Source of the DNA: an uncultured Marvinbryantia sp.
GTDB taxonomy: Bacteria; Bacillota; Clostridia; Lachnospirales; Lachnospiraceae
Assembly: GCF_905201705.1 (NCBI RefSeq)
Contig: NZ_CAJKOX010000006.1
Coordinates: 62,001-126,000, forward strand
DNA: 64,000 nt
Direction: 5' to 3'
In this document: piece by piece, positions 1 to 8,328 of the stretch
Position numbering within the stretch: the first letter of the stretch is position 1
Layout of the letters: each line of letters opens with the position of its first letter
Program-made: the position numbers and the translations under genes
The notes under the pieces: generated by a model
Database searches by the model: none
Told to the model about the DNA's origin: nothing
What the model saw: the letters and a program-made list of their open reading frames with translations, nothing else

Positions 1-90
1 CAGCCGTTACTGTTCAAAAAATGCTGTCACCAAATCCGCGCGTGGACGTATAGATTATTATATAGAAAGCAAATATGAAGGAGACAACCT

Positions 91-1806
91 ATGCCGCAGC
101 CTTCCCTGCAGGATAAAATATATTCGAATGATTATTTTGACGCGATCCTGCCCGTCACCATTTCCAACCAGAATTTTCTGGACACCTATGCGCATCTCGG
201 CGCGCAGCTCCTTGGCGCGCGCTTCGGCATGATCCACCTGCGCAATGTCCCCGGCAGTCTGCCGCAGGGCATCAATTACTCCCTGACACCAAAGCTTTTC
301 ACCCCGCTGGACACCACCAGCCTGGAGGTGTCCGGTATCCTGCGCGTGCAGACGCAGCCCTCTCTCGGCTACCGGGGCGAGGGCGTCATTCTCGGCTTTC
401 TGGATACGGGCATCGACTATACGCTGAAGGCTTTCCGCTCGCCCTCCGGCGATACGCGCATTCTCGGTATCTGGGATCAGACGCGTCCCTCCGACAGCCC
501 GCCCTTCGACATCGGCTACGGAACGGAATACACCTATGAGGATATTAACCGCGCCCTGCGCTCCGACGCTCCCTACGATATTGTACAGCAGAAAGATGAG
601 GACGGGCACGGCACCTTCGTAGCAGGCATTGCCGCCGGGAGCGAGGACGTTTCCGGCAGCTTTATCGGCGCTGCGCCAGCCTGTCAGATTGCCATGGTAA
701 AACTAAAGCCCGCGAAACAAAATCTGCGCGATTTTTTTCTCATCCGCGACGATGCCGTCGCCTTCCAGGAATCCGACATCATGATGGGGCTGCGCTACCT
801 GCTCTCCCTCGCCGTAAGCTACGATCTTCCGCTCGTCATCTGCATCAGTCTCGGCACAAACCAGGGCGACCACAGCGGAAATTCCCCGCTTGAGCGCTAT
901 CTCTCCTTTATTCTTGATTATCTTGGCTGCTTCTGCGTGACGGCGGCGGGCAACGAAGCCGGTCTTGCCCATCATTTTTACCAGGCACAGTCCACTTCTC
1001 CGGCCGCGCCCGCAACGGAGCTTCTGGTAGACGAGGACACCGACGGCGTATTTCTGGAAATCTGGGCGGATTCCCCAGATCTATACGGCGTTTCCATCAC
1101 TTCCCCGCTCGGAGAGACGATCCCGCGCATTCCGCCCAGGCTGGGCACACGCAGCACCTACAGCTTCATCGCCGAGCGCACGGTTCTGGAGGTCTCCTAC
1201 GAAATCGCCGAGTATACCTCCGGCGCGCAGCTTATCGTCCTGCGTTTTCTGCGCCCCACGCCCGGCATCTGGCGGATCAGCGTCTCCAGCGCGCAAACTC
1301 CGCTCGGTTCTTTTCATATGTGGCTTCCGGTAGACGGCTTTCTCTCCCCCGGCACAGTCTTTTTAAATCCGAACCCTTACACCACGCTCACCGTTCCGGC
1401 GACAGATGAAGCTGTCATCACGACGAGCACCTACGACGCCTACACGGGCAGCCTGTTTATCAATTCCAGCCGCGGCAACACGCGCACCGGCATGATCAAG
1501 CCCGACATCGCCGCGCCGGGCGTCGGCGTCTTTGGTCCGGCAACAAATCCTTTCAGTAATCTGCCGCCCCTAAATCCTTACATCCGACGTACCGGCTCCT
1601 CCATAGCGGCGGCCATTACGGCGGGTGCGGTCGCGCTGCTTTTAAATTGGAATCAGGATCAGCCCTCTCCGCAATTTATCACCAACCGCTCGGTAAAAGA
1701 TTATCTGACGCGCGGAGCCGTCCGACAGAATGGCGTCGTCTACCCGAACCGCGAGTGGGGCTACGGCGCTTTAAATCTTTATCGCATTTTCGAAACTCTT
1801 ATGTAA
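91..1806 (+). CDS. S8 (subtilisin-like) serine protease
   Basis: A 571-residue subtilase. All three catalytic residues are visible: Asp105 in FLDTGID, His173 in DGHGTFVAGIAAG and Ser504 in TGSSIAAA. About 330 residues separate His and Ser, longer than in subtilisin; this suggests an inserted beta domain, as in the clostridial germination proteases CspA/B/C, which have similar length. There is no signal peptide, so the enzyme is probably cytoplasmic or spore-associated. The start is ATG after GGAG in GAAGGAGACAACCT. The next gene, a Gly/Cys-rich peptide, lies 58 bases downstream and the pair ends at a shared terminator. The S8 call is firm; a Csp-like role is inference. Confidence 0.9.
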   Translation: MPQPSLQDKIYSNDYFDAILPVTISNQNFLDTYAHLGAQLLGARFGMIHLRNVPGSLPQGINYSLTPKLFTPLDTTSLEVSGILRVQTQPSLGYRGEGVILGFLDTGIDYTLKAFRSPSGDTRILGIWDQTRPSDSPPFDIGYGTEYTYEDINRALRSDAPYDIVQQKDEDGHGTFVAGIAAGSEDVSGSFIGAAPACQIAMVKLKPAKQNLRDFFLIRDDAVAFQESDIMMGLRYLLSLAVSYDLPLVICISLGTNQGDHSGNSPLERYLSFILDYLGCFCVTAAGNEAGLAHHFYQAQSTSPAAPATELLVDEDTDGVFLEIWADSPDLYGVSITSPLGETIPRIPPRLGTRSTYSFIAERTVLEVSYEIAEYTSGAQLIVLRFLRPTPGIWRISVSSAQTPLGSFHMWLPVDGFLSPGTVFLNPNPYTTLTVPATDEAVITTSTYDAYTGSLFINSSRGNTRTGMIKPDIAAPGVGVFGPATNPFSNLPPLNPYIRRTGSSIAAAITAGAVALLLNWNQDQPSPQFITNRSVKDYLTRGAVRQNGVVYPNREWGYGALNLYRIFETLM

Positions 1807-1864
1807 CACACCAAAGCATATCTGCATATCTTGAAGTGTAAAGAAAATTCATGGAGGATTTATC

Positions 1865-2134
1865 ATGAGTGATTTAACAGCTACAAACTGTGGATGCGGA
1901 TGTGACAACAGCTGTGATAACGGCTGCGGAAACGGACGTTCTATTTTCGGCGGAGACTGCGGATGCTCAATCCTTTGGATTCTGATCCTGTTATCCATTT
2001 TCGGCAACGGTTTTGGCGGATGCGGCTGCGACAACGGCTGTGACAACAATAACAACTGCTGCTGGATCATCATCCTTCTGCTGCTCTTCTGCGGAAACGG
2101 CAACGGCTTTGGCTTCGGCGGATGCGGCTGCTAA
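1865..2134 (+). CDS. Gly/Cys/Asn-rich HCB-type small protein
   Basis: An 89-residue protein of very biased composition: CGCG and CDNGCDN motifs alternate with two short hydrophobic stretches (ILWILILLSIFG near residues 37-48 and CWIIILLLLFCG near 68-79). Proteins of this kind in Clostridia carry the database name 'chorion class high-cysteine HCB protein 13'; that name reflects composition and implies no function. The start is ATG after GGAGG (CATGGAGGATTTATC). The cysteine pairs could crosslink or bind metal, which would suit a spore coat or surface layer, but this is inference. The gene follows the S8 protease and ends at a strong terminator. Confidence 0.75.
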   Translation: MSDLTATNCGCGCDNSCDNGCGNGRSIFGGDCGCSILWILILLSIFGNGFGGCGCDNGCDNNNNCCWIIILLLLFCGNGNGFGFGGCGC

Positions 2135-2161
2135 GCTATCCTCAGGTTCAGTGAACGCCCC

Positions 2162-2191
2162 AAAAAGCCCGGCATAACAGCCGGGCTTTTT
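2162..2191 (+). terminator. Rho-independent terminator after the S8/HCB pair
   Basis: A perfect 12-bp stem: AAAAAGCCCGGC (2162-2173), a 6-base loop, then GCCGGGCTTTTT (2180-2191). It has A and T runs on either side, so it can also terminate the minus-strand 55-aa gene that converges on it. Confidence 0.93.
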
Positions 2192-2277
2192 ATGGCGTCG
2201 TTGATTCCACAGGCATCCTGCTCTCGCGGCAGGTCTGCGTTTCACTTTGGTCGGTGCTCGCGGGAAAAAGGGCGGCA

Positions 2278-2445
2278 CTATGTCCGCGGGCCGCCCCGGC
2301 GCATACGCACCGTATTTTTTTGTTTACTCTTTATCTGTTTCCCTTTTGTCGCCTGTATGCCTTCCATGCCTTTCTGCTTTCGCAGCAGACACTCCTCATC
2401 CACCTCGTAAAACGCATTGCCGTCTATCACAATATGACTTTTCAT
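2278..2445 (-). CDS. Small uncharacterised protein, 55 aa
   Basis: An ORF below the usual 60-residue cutoff. It begins MKSHIVIDGNAFYEVDEECL and ends in a basic tail (RMRRGGPRT). The ATG at 2445 has a good ribosome site, AAAGGAG, five bases upstream. The first 25 residues are acidic and the last 30 strongly basic (KGKQIKSKQKN), with no membrane segment or cysteine pair. The opposite strand holds only overlapping frames without ribosome sites. The function is unknown; the basic tail could bind nucleic acid or ribosomes. It converges on the HCB gene terminator and is transcribed away from the small-protein pair at 2567. Confidence 0.6.
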   Translation of the reverse strand: MKSHIVIDGNAFYEVDEECLLRKQKGMEGIQATKGKQIKSKQKNTVRMRRGGPRT

Positions 2446-2566
2446 ATAAGCTCCTTTCTTCGATTTCCTATTCTACGTTATGTTCGATTTATCCGATTTG
2501 TGTATTCCGGCATAAAGCTGCCCATACCGGCATATACATGGTGGAAAAGAAGGTTAGGAGTTTTCT

Positions 2567-2890
2567 ATGGAAGACGCTTCAAAAACGCCGCTGACTGCCG
2601 TGGACCGGATCGCGGACGGAGAAGGGCTTCAGATGGCAAAAGCGGCAATCCCCTATCTGCCCGGTTCCATCCAGAAAGCTTTTTCTGTTTATATCAAAAT
2701 GATGGAGGTTTCCAATATTCTTTCCTATTATAATAATCCGGTGCACGCCTGCAGCGCGCCGTCCGCAAGCCCGGAGGAGATCTTAAACGATATTCTTCCG
2801 TACTGCACCGACGCACAGCGCCAGACGATCGACCAGGCGGTAAGCTTAATAAACACTTTAAAAATGTATCAGGAAATTCAGAAAATGTGA
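2567..2890 (+). CDS. Uncharacterised protein, 107 aa
   Basis: I do not recognise a named family. The protein is mostly helical and soluble, with a hydrophobic central helix (AFSVYIKMMEVSNILSYY) and no signal peptide. The ATG follows TAGGAG with a 6-base spacer. The next gene begins 9 bases after its stop and is likewise short and helical, with a similar ending (SLINTLKMYQEIQKM here, SLVQKMKQMR there). The two therefore look like a translationally coupled, possibly interacting pair. Both coding frames are well supported by codon use and ribosome sites. Confidence 0.7.
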   Translation: MEDASKTPLTAVDRIADGEGLQMAKAAIPYLPGSIQKAFSVYIKMMEVSNILSYYNNPVHACSAPSASPEEILNDILPYCTDAQRQTIDQAVSLINTLKMYQEIQKM

Positions 2891-2899
2891 GGATAGACC

Positions 2900-3190
2900 A
2901 TGGCAAATAATGATTTTAGCTGGATGAATAATCCGGCGCTGAAAAATATCGATGCGGCGAAGCTGCAGATGCTTATGACGCTCGCAAACCAGGGAAAGGG
3001 CAAATCACAAAAAGAGCTGCTGCCATTTCTCATGACAGCAGCATCTCAGGCAAAATCAAGCGGCAATTCCTTTACAAATGATGAAACGAATCTGATCCTG
3101 GAGGTCCTGAAGCAGGGAAAATCTCCAGAAGAAACCGCCAAAATCGAGCAAATGGTATCACTCGTGCAAAAAATGAAGCAGATGCGTTAG
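2900..3190 (+). CDS. Uncharacterised protein, 96 aa
   Basis: Second gene of a two-gene unit. Its ATG follows GAGGATAGACC only 9 bases after the preceding stop. The protein is helical, rich in Lys, Gln and Met, with no membrane segment; it begins MANNDFSWMNNPALKNID and ends in a charged amphipathic helix. Its final four bases overlap the stop of cinA on the other strand, a tight convergent arrangement with no terminator between them. The function is unknown. Confidence 0.7.
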   Translation: MANNDFSWMNNPALKNIDAAKLQMLMTLANQGKGKSQKELLPFLMTAASQAKSSGNSFTNDETNLILEVLKQGKSPEETAKIEQMVSLVQKMKQMR

Positions 3191-4431
3191 CTCTCTTCCT
3201 CAAGAATACACTCGCGCAGCATCGTCAGCGCCTTTACCACCGCACTCTCGCGGATCTTTGCGCGCTCCCCCTTAAAATGGAATTCCTTCACGGTAATCTT
3301 TCCACGATAGGAACATGCCATATAAACAAGTCCGACCGGTTTATCTTCCTCCGCTGCCGGACCGGCAAGACCCGTCAGAGAGATACAGACGTCGGAGCCG
3401 GTGATGAACGCGCCGTTCTTCGCCATTTCCTTTGCCGTTTTTTCGCTGACTGCACCGTAATCCTTCAGCGTCGTCTTCTTCACATCAAGCAGCTTCCTCT
3501 TGGCGCGGTTGCAGTACGTGACAAGCCCCTGCTTAAAAACATCGGAGGATCCCGGAACATTGGTCAGCCGCGCCGCCAGCATTCCGCCCGTGACAGACTC
3601 CGCCGTTGTGAGCGTCAGCTCCCGCGCGCGCATCATCTGAAGCACCGCCTGCTCTAAGGTCACCTGTTCATCCATCGTGTAGATGGCATTGCCAAAGCGG
3701 TTTTTCAGCTCCTTGACCATCGGCTTGATCAGCCGCTTTGCTTCTTTTTCATCCGGCGCGCTCGCAGTCACCCGCAGGTGCACCTCTCCGGTCTTTGCGT
3801 AAGTGGCGATCGTCGGATTTGTCTGACTGTCGATCAGATCCTTGATCTGTGTCTCCACCGCGCTCTCGCCCACGCCGCACAGCTTCACCATCACAGAGTA
3901 GATAACCTCCGGACGCTTCCTGTTCAGATAGGGGAAAATATCGTGCTCAAACATCGGCTTCAGCTCATTTGGCGGACCCGGAAGCAGGATCACGGATTTC
4001 CCGTTTTCCTCCATGATGATACCGGGCGCCGTGCCGTTGTGATTATCCACCACGATGCAGCCCTCCGGAACCATCGCCTGCTTCCAGTTATTTTCCGTGA
4101 TCTTCTTCATGGAGCTGTTTTTAAAATACTCCTCAATAAGCTCGCGGGAGTGCTTATCTTCCACAAGCTTTTTCCCCATAACGCGCGCAGCAGTCTCCTT
4201 TGTGAGGTCGTCCTGCGTCGGTCCAAGACCGCCGGACAGGATCACGACGTCCGAACGTCCGAGCGCCGTTTTTAAGGTCTCCTCCAGACGTTTTTCATTA
4301 TCTCCCACGGACGTCTCATAATAAAGCGACAGTCCCAGAAGGGCGCATTTTTCGGAAAGATACGCCGCGTTTGTGTTCACAATATTTCCAAGTAAAATCT
4401 CTGTGCCAACGGAAATCAGTTCTACGATCAT
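3187..4431 (-). CDS. cinA: CinA-like protein (MoCF domain + nicotinamide-nucleotide amidase)
   Basis: At 414 residues this is the usual length for full two-domain CinA. The N-terminal MoCF-like domain (about 1-170) carries GGLGPTQDD at 67-75. The C-terminal amidase-like domain (about 265-414) carries TTAESVTGG and the GLAGP motif. The family deamidates nicotinamide mononucleotide in the NAD salvage cycle, and some members also hydrolyse ADP-ribose; the 'competence/damage-inducible' name comes from co-transcription with recA in other genera. Here it is the last gene of the yicC-to-cinA operon, 15 bases after pgsA, and recA does not follow. Confidence 0.93.
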   Translation of the reverse strand: MIVELISVGTEILLGNIVNTNAAYLSEKCALLGLSLYYETSVGDNEKRLEETLKTALGRSDVVILSGGLGPTQDDLTKETAARVMGKKLVEDKHSRELIEEYFKNSSMKKITENNWKQAMVPEGCIVVDNHNGTAPGIIMEENGKSVILLPGPPNELKPMFEHDIFPYLNRKRPEVIYSVMVKLCGVGESAVETQIKDLIDSQTNPTIATYAKTGEVHLRVTASAPDEKEAKRLIKPMVKELKNRFGNAIYTMDEQVTLEQAVLQMMRARELTLTTAESVTGGMLAARLTNVPGSSDVFKQGLVTYCNRAKRKLLDVKKTTLKDYGAVSEKTAKEMAKNGAFITGSDVCISLTGLAGPAAEEDKPVGLVYMACSYRGKITVKEFHFKGERAKIRESAVVKALTMLRECILEEES

Positions 4432-4446
4432 GTTCTTCTCCTCTGC

Positions 4447-4983
4447 TTATGACTGCATACTCAAAACCTGTTTGTTTTTCCAGATATAATCAACCAGTGA
4501 AATAATCGTCAGTGCCAGCGCCAGCCAGATAAAAATCTGCTCAAGCACGGCAAACACTCCACCGAGATCGGCGATCAGCAGGATGATCATGATCATCTGT
4601 GCCGTGGTCTTAAATTTCCCCCACCAGCCAGCCGCGATCACGATTCCGTTGTCAGAGGCGATCAGACGAAAGCCGCTGATCGCAAACTCACGACTGATGA
4701 TAATAATGACGATCCACGCTGGAAGCCTTCCGAGCTCCACCAGACAGATCATTGCGGCGCTTACCAGCAGTTTATCTGCCAGCGGATCCATAAATTTTCC
4801 AAAATTCGTTACCAGATGATTTTTTCTTGCCAGGTAGCCGTCCAGCCAGTCCGTCATGCTTGCGATCACAAAGATCGCCAGCGCAAGAAAGCGGAGGTTC
4901 CCTGATTTTCCAACCAGCATACAGATTACAAAGGGAATGATCAGAATCATTCTAAGAGTCGTCAGTTTATTCGGCAAATTCAT
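4447..4983 (-). CDS. pgsA: CDP-diacylglycerol-glycerol-3-phosphate 3-phosphatidyltransferase
   Basis: The protein makes phosphatidylglycerol phosphate, the committed step to phosphatidylglycerol and cardiolipin. It has 178 residues and several membrane segments. The CDP-alcohol phosphotransferase signature D-G-x2-A-R-x8-G-x3-D-x3-D is intact: D48, G49, A52, R53, G62, D66, D70. It starts inside the 3' end of rimO (17-base overlap), so the two are translationally coupled. The rimO-pgsA-cinA order is common in Firmicutes. Confidence 0.94.
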   Translation of the reverse strand: MNLPNKLTTLRMILIIPFVICMLVGKSGNLRFLALAIFVIASMTDWLDGYLARKNHLVTNFGKFMDPLADKLLVSAAMICLVELGRLPAWIVIIIISREFAISGFRLIASDNGIVIAAGWWGKFKTTAQMIMIILLIADLGGVFAVLEQIFIWLALALTIISLVDYIWKNKQVLSMQS

Positions 4984-6304
4984 TTTCTATCTCTCCTATC
5001 AAATCGTATTCCAGCGCGCCGGTAATGCGAACCCTCGCAAAATCACCGCTCATCAGTGTTTCCTGCGTCTCGATAAACAGATACCCGTCTATTCCTGGTG
5101 CATCGGCATACGTTCTCGCCACGTAGACATTTTCGTCTGTAAGATACCCCTCCACCATCGCGGTGACTACTCTGCCGCGGCAGGCGTCGTTTTTCTCAAA
5201 TACAATCTCCTGCTGCAGTTCCATCAGCTCGTCCCTGCGCGCTTCCTTTACCTCCTGCGCGATCTGATCCTCCATCGCGGCAGCCGGGGTATCCTCCTCC
5301 TGGGAGTAGGTAAACACGCCAAGGCGTTCAAACTCCATCTCATCGACGAATGCCATCAGCTCCTCGTGATCCTCCTGCGTCTCCCCCGGAAAACCGGAGA
5401 TCAGGGTGGTGCGCAGCGCGATGTCCGGAATCTCCCGGCGCAGCTTTGTAATGATTTCCACAAGCTGCTCCTTTGAGGTGCGCCGTCCCATCCGCTTTAA
5501 AATGCGGTTGCTTGCGTGCTGGATCGGCAGATCAAGATAATGACAGACCTTCTTTTCGTCCCGGATCGTCTCGATCAGCTCGTCGTAAATTTCTTCCGGG
5601 TAACAGTACAGCACACGGATCCAGCGGATGCCCTTTATCTTGCAAAGCTCCCTCAAAAGAAGATGCAGGCTTTTTTTCCCGTATAGATCCACGCCGTACA
5701 GCGTAGTCTCCTGCGCTACCAGGATCAGCTCCTTTACACCCTGCGCCGCAAGCTCCTCCGCCTGCGCCAGCAGCCGCTCCATCGGTACGCTGCGGAAATT
5801 GCCGCGGATTTTCGGGATGATGCAGTAGGTGCAGTGCTTGTCGCACCCCTCTGCGATCTTCAAGTGCGCATAGTGTCCTCCGGTCGTGACTACCCGTCCC
5901 GCATCCGGCATCGGCAGCCGCTCCAGCGTCTGAAAGTGCAGGTATTTCTGCCCCGCCAGTACCCTCTCCACCGTCTCCACGATTTCATCATAGGAAGAAG
6001 TGCCAAGCACGGCGTCTACCTCCCCGATCTCCGTCGTGATCTCCTCGCGATACCGCTGTGCCAAGCAGCCGGTGACGATCAGCGCCTTACAGGTTCCCTT
6101 TTTGCGGTACTCCGCCATCTCCAGGATCGTCTGGACGCTTTCTTCCTTTGCATCGTTAATGAAGCAGCAGGTGTTGATGATAATGATATCCGCCTGCTCC
6201 TCATCGTCCGTCATGGTGTAACCCTTTCTGGAAAGGAGACCGAGCATTTCCTCGGAGTCCACCAGATTTTTATCACAGCCAAGCGATATAAATAATATTT
6301 TCAT
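4967..6304 (-). CDS. rimO: Ribosomal protein S12 methylthiotransferase RimO
   Basis: A radical SAM enzyme that adds a methylthio group to an aspartate of ribosomal protein S12. The 445 residues contain an N-terminal UPF0004 domain with its three cluster cysteines (C10, C46, C80). The radical SAM motif CxxxCxxC is at C154, C158 and C161, followed by a C-terminal TRAM domain (about 380-445). The segment GCDKNLVDSE near the N-terminus is typical of RimO and separates it from MiaB. It lies in an operon between the DUF308 gene (2-base gap) and pgsA (overlap). Confidence 0.95.
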   Translation of the reverse strand: MKILFISLGCDKNLVDSEEMLGLLSRKGYTMTDDEEQADIIIINTCCFINDAKEESVQTILEMAEYRKKGTCKALIVTGCLAQRYREEITTEIGEVDAVLGTSSYDEIVETVERVLAGQKYLHFQTLERLPMPDAGRVVTTGGHYAHLKIAEGCDKHCTYCIIPKIRGNFRSVPMERLLAQAEELAAQGVKELILVAQETTLYGVDLYGKKSLHLLLRELCKIKGIRWIRVLYCYPEEIYDELIETIRDEKKVCHYLDLPIQHASNRILKRMGRRTSKEQLVEIITKLRREIPDIALRTTLISGFPGETQEDHEELMAFVDEMEFERLGVFTYSQEEDTPAAAMEDQIAQEVKEARRDELMELQQEIVFEKNDACRGRVVTAMVEGYLTDENVYVARTYADAPGIDGYLFIETQETLMSGDFARVRITGALEYDLIGEIENEFAE

Positions 6305-6306
6305 TG

Positions 6307-6966
6307 TTATTCTCCATTGCCATTTTCCCCGTCTGCGTGAGCAACTGCGGTAATCTCATCGGTCACGTCAACGGCATCCGCCCGGACATCCGCCACATCG
6401 CAGCGGGCTGCTTCCGTCACCTTGCGAAGATGCTTCACCAGATAGCCGATCCAGAAAATACCGGCAAGATTCCCGACACCGTCCACGATCAGCGACACGC
6501 CGATCAGAACGACGATCACCTCCAGCCCCTCAAACGGATTTGCGACCAGCAGCGCGCCGATCACCAGCAGCGCCAGCGCAAAGATCAGCATAATGTACCA
6601 TCTGTGAGAGCCGAAGCGCTTCAGATCAAAGGCATTCTGCAGCTTTACGACAGACCCGAGAAGCGCCACAATGCCGAGCGCAAACGGAATGATCTCCAGC
6701 ACATACTCCATTTTCAAAAGGATGTACACACCGGTGGCGATGCCGACGATGCCGCATACCATATCCATCTGCATTACGCTCTGCAGCTTATCCTTCACAA
6801 AATACATGATCAGATGCGCACAGCCGAAAATGATCATACCGACGCCAAAAACGTAGCAAAATGTTTTTACCGAAATATCCGGCCAGATCAGCAGCACCAG
6901 TCCAAGTACGATGTAAGCTGCCGACAGTACGCAAAAACTCTTTTTTACTTCTCTGACCTGTTCCAT
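6307..6966 (-). CDS. DUF308 (HdeD-type) membrane protein
   Basis: A 219-residue membrane protein with about six helices arranged as paired hydrophobic segments, starting AAYIVLGLVLLIWP near residue 16. This pattern is typical of the HdeD/DUF308 family. After residue 190 comes a soluble acidic tail (DVADVRADAVDVTDE). HdeD is linked to acid resistance in E. coli, but no biochemical activity is known for clostridial members. The gene sits between rpoZ and rimO in the same operon. Confidence 0.8.
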   Translation of the reverse strand: MEQVREVKKSFCVLSAAYIVLGLVLLIWPDISVKTFCYVFGVGMIIFGCAHLIMYFVKDKLQSVMQMDMVCGIVGIATGVYILLKMEYVLEIIPFALGIVALLGSVVKLQNAFDLKRFGSHRWYIMLIFALALLVIGALLVANPFEGLEVIVVLIGVSLIVDGVGNLAGIFWIGYLVKHLRKVTEAARCDVADVRADAVDVTDEITAVAHADGENGNGE

Positions 6967-6998
6967 AATATGTCCTCCTGGACTTTTCTCAGATTTTC

Positions 6999-7367
6999 CT
7001 ACTGCTCCTCTGCCGGCTCTTCCTCGGTTGACTCTTCTGATGCCGGCGTTTCCGTTTCCTCTGCTGCCCCGTCCTGTACATCCGCGGATGCTTCGTCTGT
7101 CTCCTGCATCTCAGCAATCTCAAGCTCTTCTGCCGCGTCCCCTGGAAGGATCTTAATCAGTCCCTTGCTCAGCTCATCTACCGCAATGCTGAGCGGCTTG
7201 TTGATCGCCGGCATGGACAGCGGCTTTCTTCCGTCGATAAGCTGTCTCGCCCTCTTTGCCGTCGCCAGAACGATCGAATAGCGGCTGTTTACTACCGGCT
7301 CTTCTCCCGTTTCAGTTGCCTCGCTGTTGACTACCTTGATCAGTTCTGCATAAGATGGATGTAACAT
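6999..7367 (-). CDS. rpoZ: RNA polymerase omega subunit
   Basis: A 122-residue omega protein; the core (about 1-75) contains the conserved NSRYSIVLATAKRARQLIDG segment, where omega contacts the beta-prime subunit. It promotes assembly and stability of RNA polymerase. The last 40 residues are an unusually acidic, low-complexity tail (EETETPASEESTEEEPAEEQ), longer than in Bacillus omega. The gene follows gmk, as is usual in bacteria, and has a ribosome site GAGGA before the ATG. Confidence 0.9.
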   Translation of the reverse strand: MLHPSYAELIKVVNSEATETGEEPVVNSRYSIVLATAKRARQLIDGRKPLSMPAINKPLSIAVDELSKGLIKILPGDAAEELEIAEMQETDEASADVQDGAAEETETPASEESTEEEPAEEQ

Positions 7368-7430
7368 AAATTTTTCCTCCTCATAATTAATCCTGTTATT
7401 TTAGATGATTTTCCGTGATCCCCTGCGGCA

Positions 7431-8054
7431 TCACTTAAATTTTTTCATATCCTCCTGAAGCGCTTTCACAAATTCCTCATTGCGCCCGACGCGGAAATGC
7501 TCGCTCTGGATGATCGCGTGCGTCTCCTCCACGCACTCGTCGATATCGTCGTTGACCACCAGATAATCATATTTCAGAATGTAATCCGTCTCCTCGACTG
7601 CGCGGTGCAGGCGCTTCTTTATGACATCAAGTGTCTCCGTGCCGCGCCCCGTAAGCCGTTTCTGCAGTGTGTCCGCATCCGGCGGAACCACAAACAGAAG
7701 CAGCGTATCCGGGAATTTCTCCTTGATCTTTAATGCGCCCTGCATCTCGATCTCCAGGATAACATCCTTGCCCTCCGCAAGCTTTTGCTCCACATAGGCG
7801 CGCGGCGTGCCGTAGAAATTCTCCACATACTGCGCGTACTCGATCAGCTCCTCCGCCCGGATCATCTCCTGGAATTCCTCTTTTGTCTTAAAAAAATAGT
7901 GTACACCGTCCACCTCTCCCGGACGCGGGCTGCGCGTGGTCGCCGATACGGAGAGCGCGTAATTGTCGTATTTTTCCAGCAGTGCAGAGACAAGCGTCCC
8001 CTTTCCTGTTCCGGCAAACCCGGAAATCACCAGCAATATTCCTCTAGCCTTCAT
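7431..8054 (-). CDS. gmk: Guanylate kinase
   Basis: Phosphorylates GMP to GDP. The start at 8054 (MKARGILLVISGFAGTGKGT) is preferred over an upstream in-frame codon because the P-loop then lies near the N-terminus (residues 12-20), giving the usual 207-residue length. The upstream extension is Arg-rich and overlaps remA. The GMP-binding region (SATTRSPRPGEVDGVHYFF) is intact. The P-loop reads GFAGTGKGT instead of the classic GPSGAGKGT. The 5' end overlaps the 3' end of remA by 11 bases. Confidence 0.95.
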   Translation of the reverse strand: MKARGILLVISGFAGTGKGTLVSALLEKYDNYALSVSATTRSPRPGEVDGVHYFFKTKEEFQEMIRAEELIEYAQYVENFYGTPRAYVEQKLAEGKDVILEIEMQGALKIKEKFPDTLLLFVVPPDADTLQKRLTGRGTETLDVIKKRLHRAVEETDYILKYDYLVVNDDIDECVEETHAIIQSEHFRVGRNEEFVKALQEDMKKFK

Positions 8055-8316
8055 CGTTCTCCCCTTTTCCGTCGTCTCCCATCGTCTGAAACCGCTTCGC
8101 CAGCGTCTCCGGCTGCAGCGAGGACAGGACAATATAATCGTTTTCCGTGACAATGACGGATTTGGTGCGCCTTCCCTGCGTGGCGTCGATCACCTTGCCA
8201 AGCTGTCTGGCATTCTGGACCATACGCTTCACCGGCGCCGCCTCCGGACCGACTACGGCAATGATTTTCGCCGTATTTATCACATTTCCAAAACCAATAT
8301 TCATTAATCTAGCCAA
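8044..8316 (-). CDS. remA: Extracellular matrix regulator RemA (DUF370)
   Basis: A 90-residue DNA-binding regulator of the RemA family, which activates matrix and osmoprotection genes in Bacillus. The family core is visible: NIGFGNVINT near the N-terminus, VKRMVQNARQLGKVIDATQG, and RRTKSVIVTENDYIVLSSLQ. I place the start at TTG 8316 (product MARLMNIGFGN) because GGGAGAG lies three bases upstream and homologues start this way. An ATG at 8304 and a GTG at 8328 are alternatives. The position between yicC and gmk is conserved in Clostridia. Confidence 0.88.
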   Translation of the reverse strand: MARLMNIGFGNVINTAKIIAVVGPEAAPVKRMVQNARQLGKVIDATQGRRTKSVIVTENDYIVLSSLQPETLAKRFQTMGDDGKGENDEG

Positions 8317-8328
8317 CTTCTCTCCCAC

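Noticed and set aside
1..53. Possible end of an upstream plus-strand gene (frame ending in TAG at 51-53)
   Set aside because: Only 17 codons visible and other frames are open too; not enough to call a partial gene.
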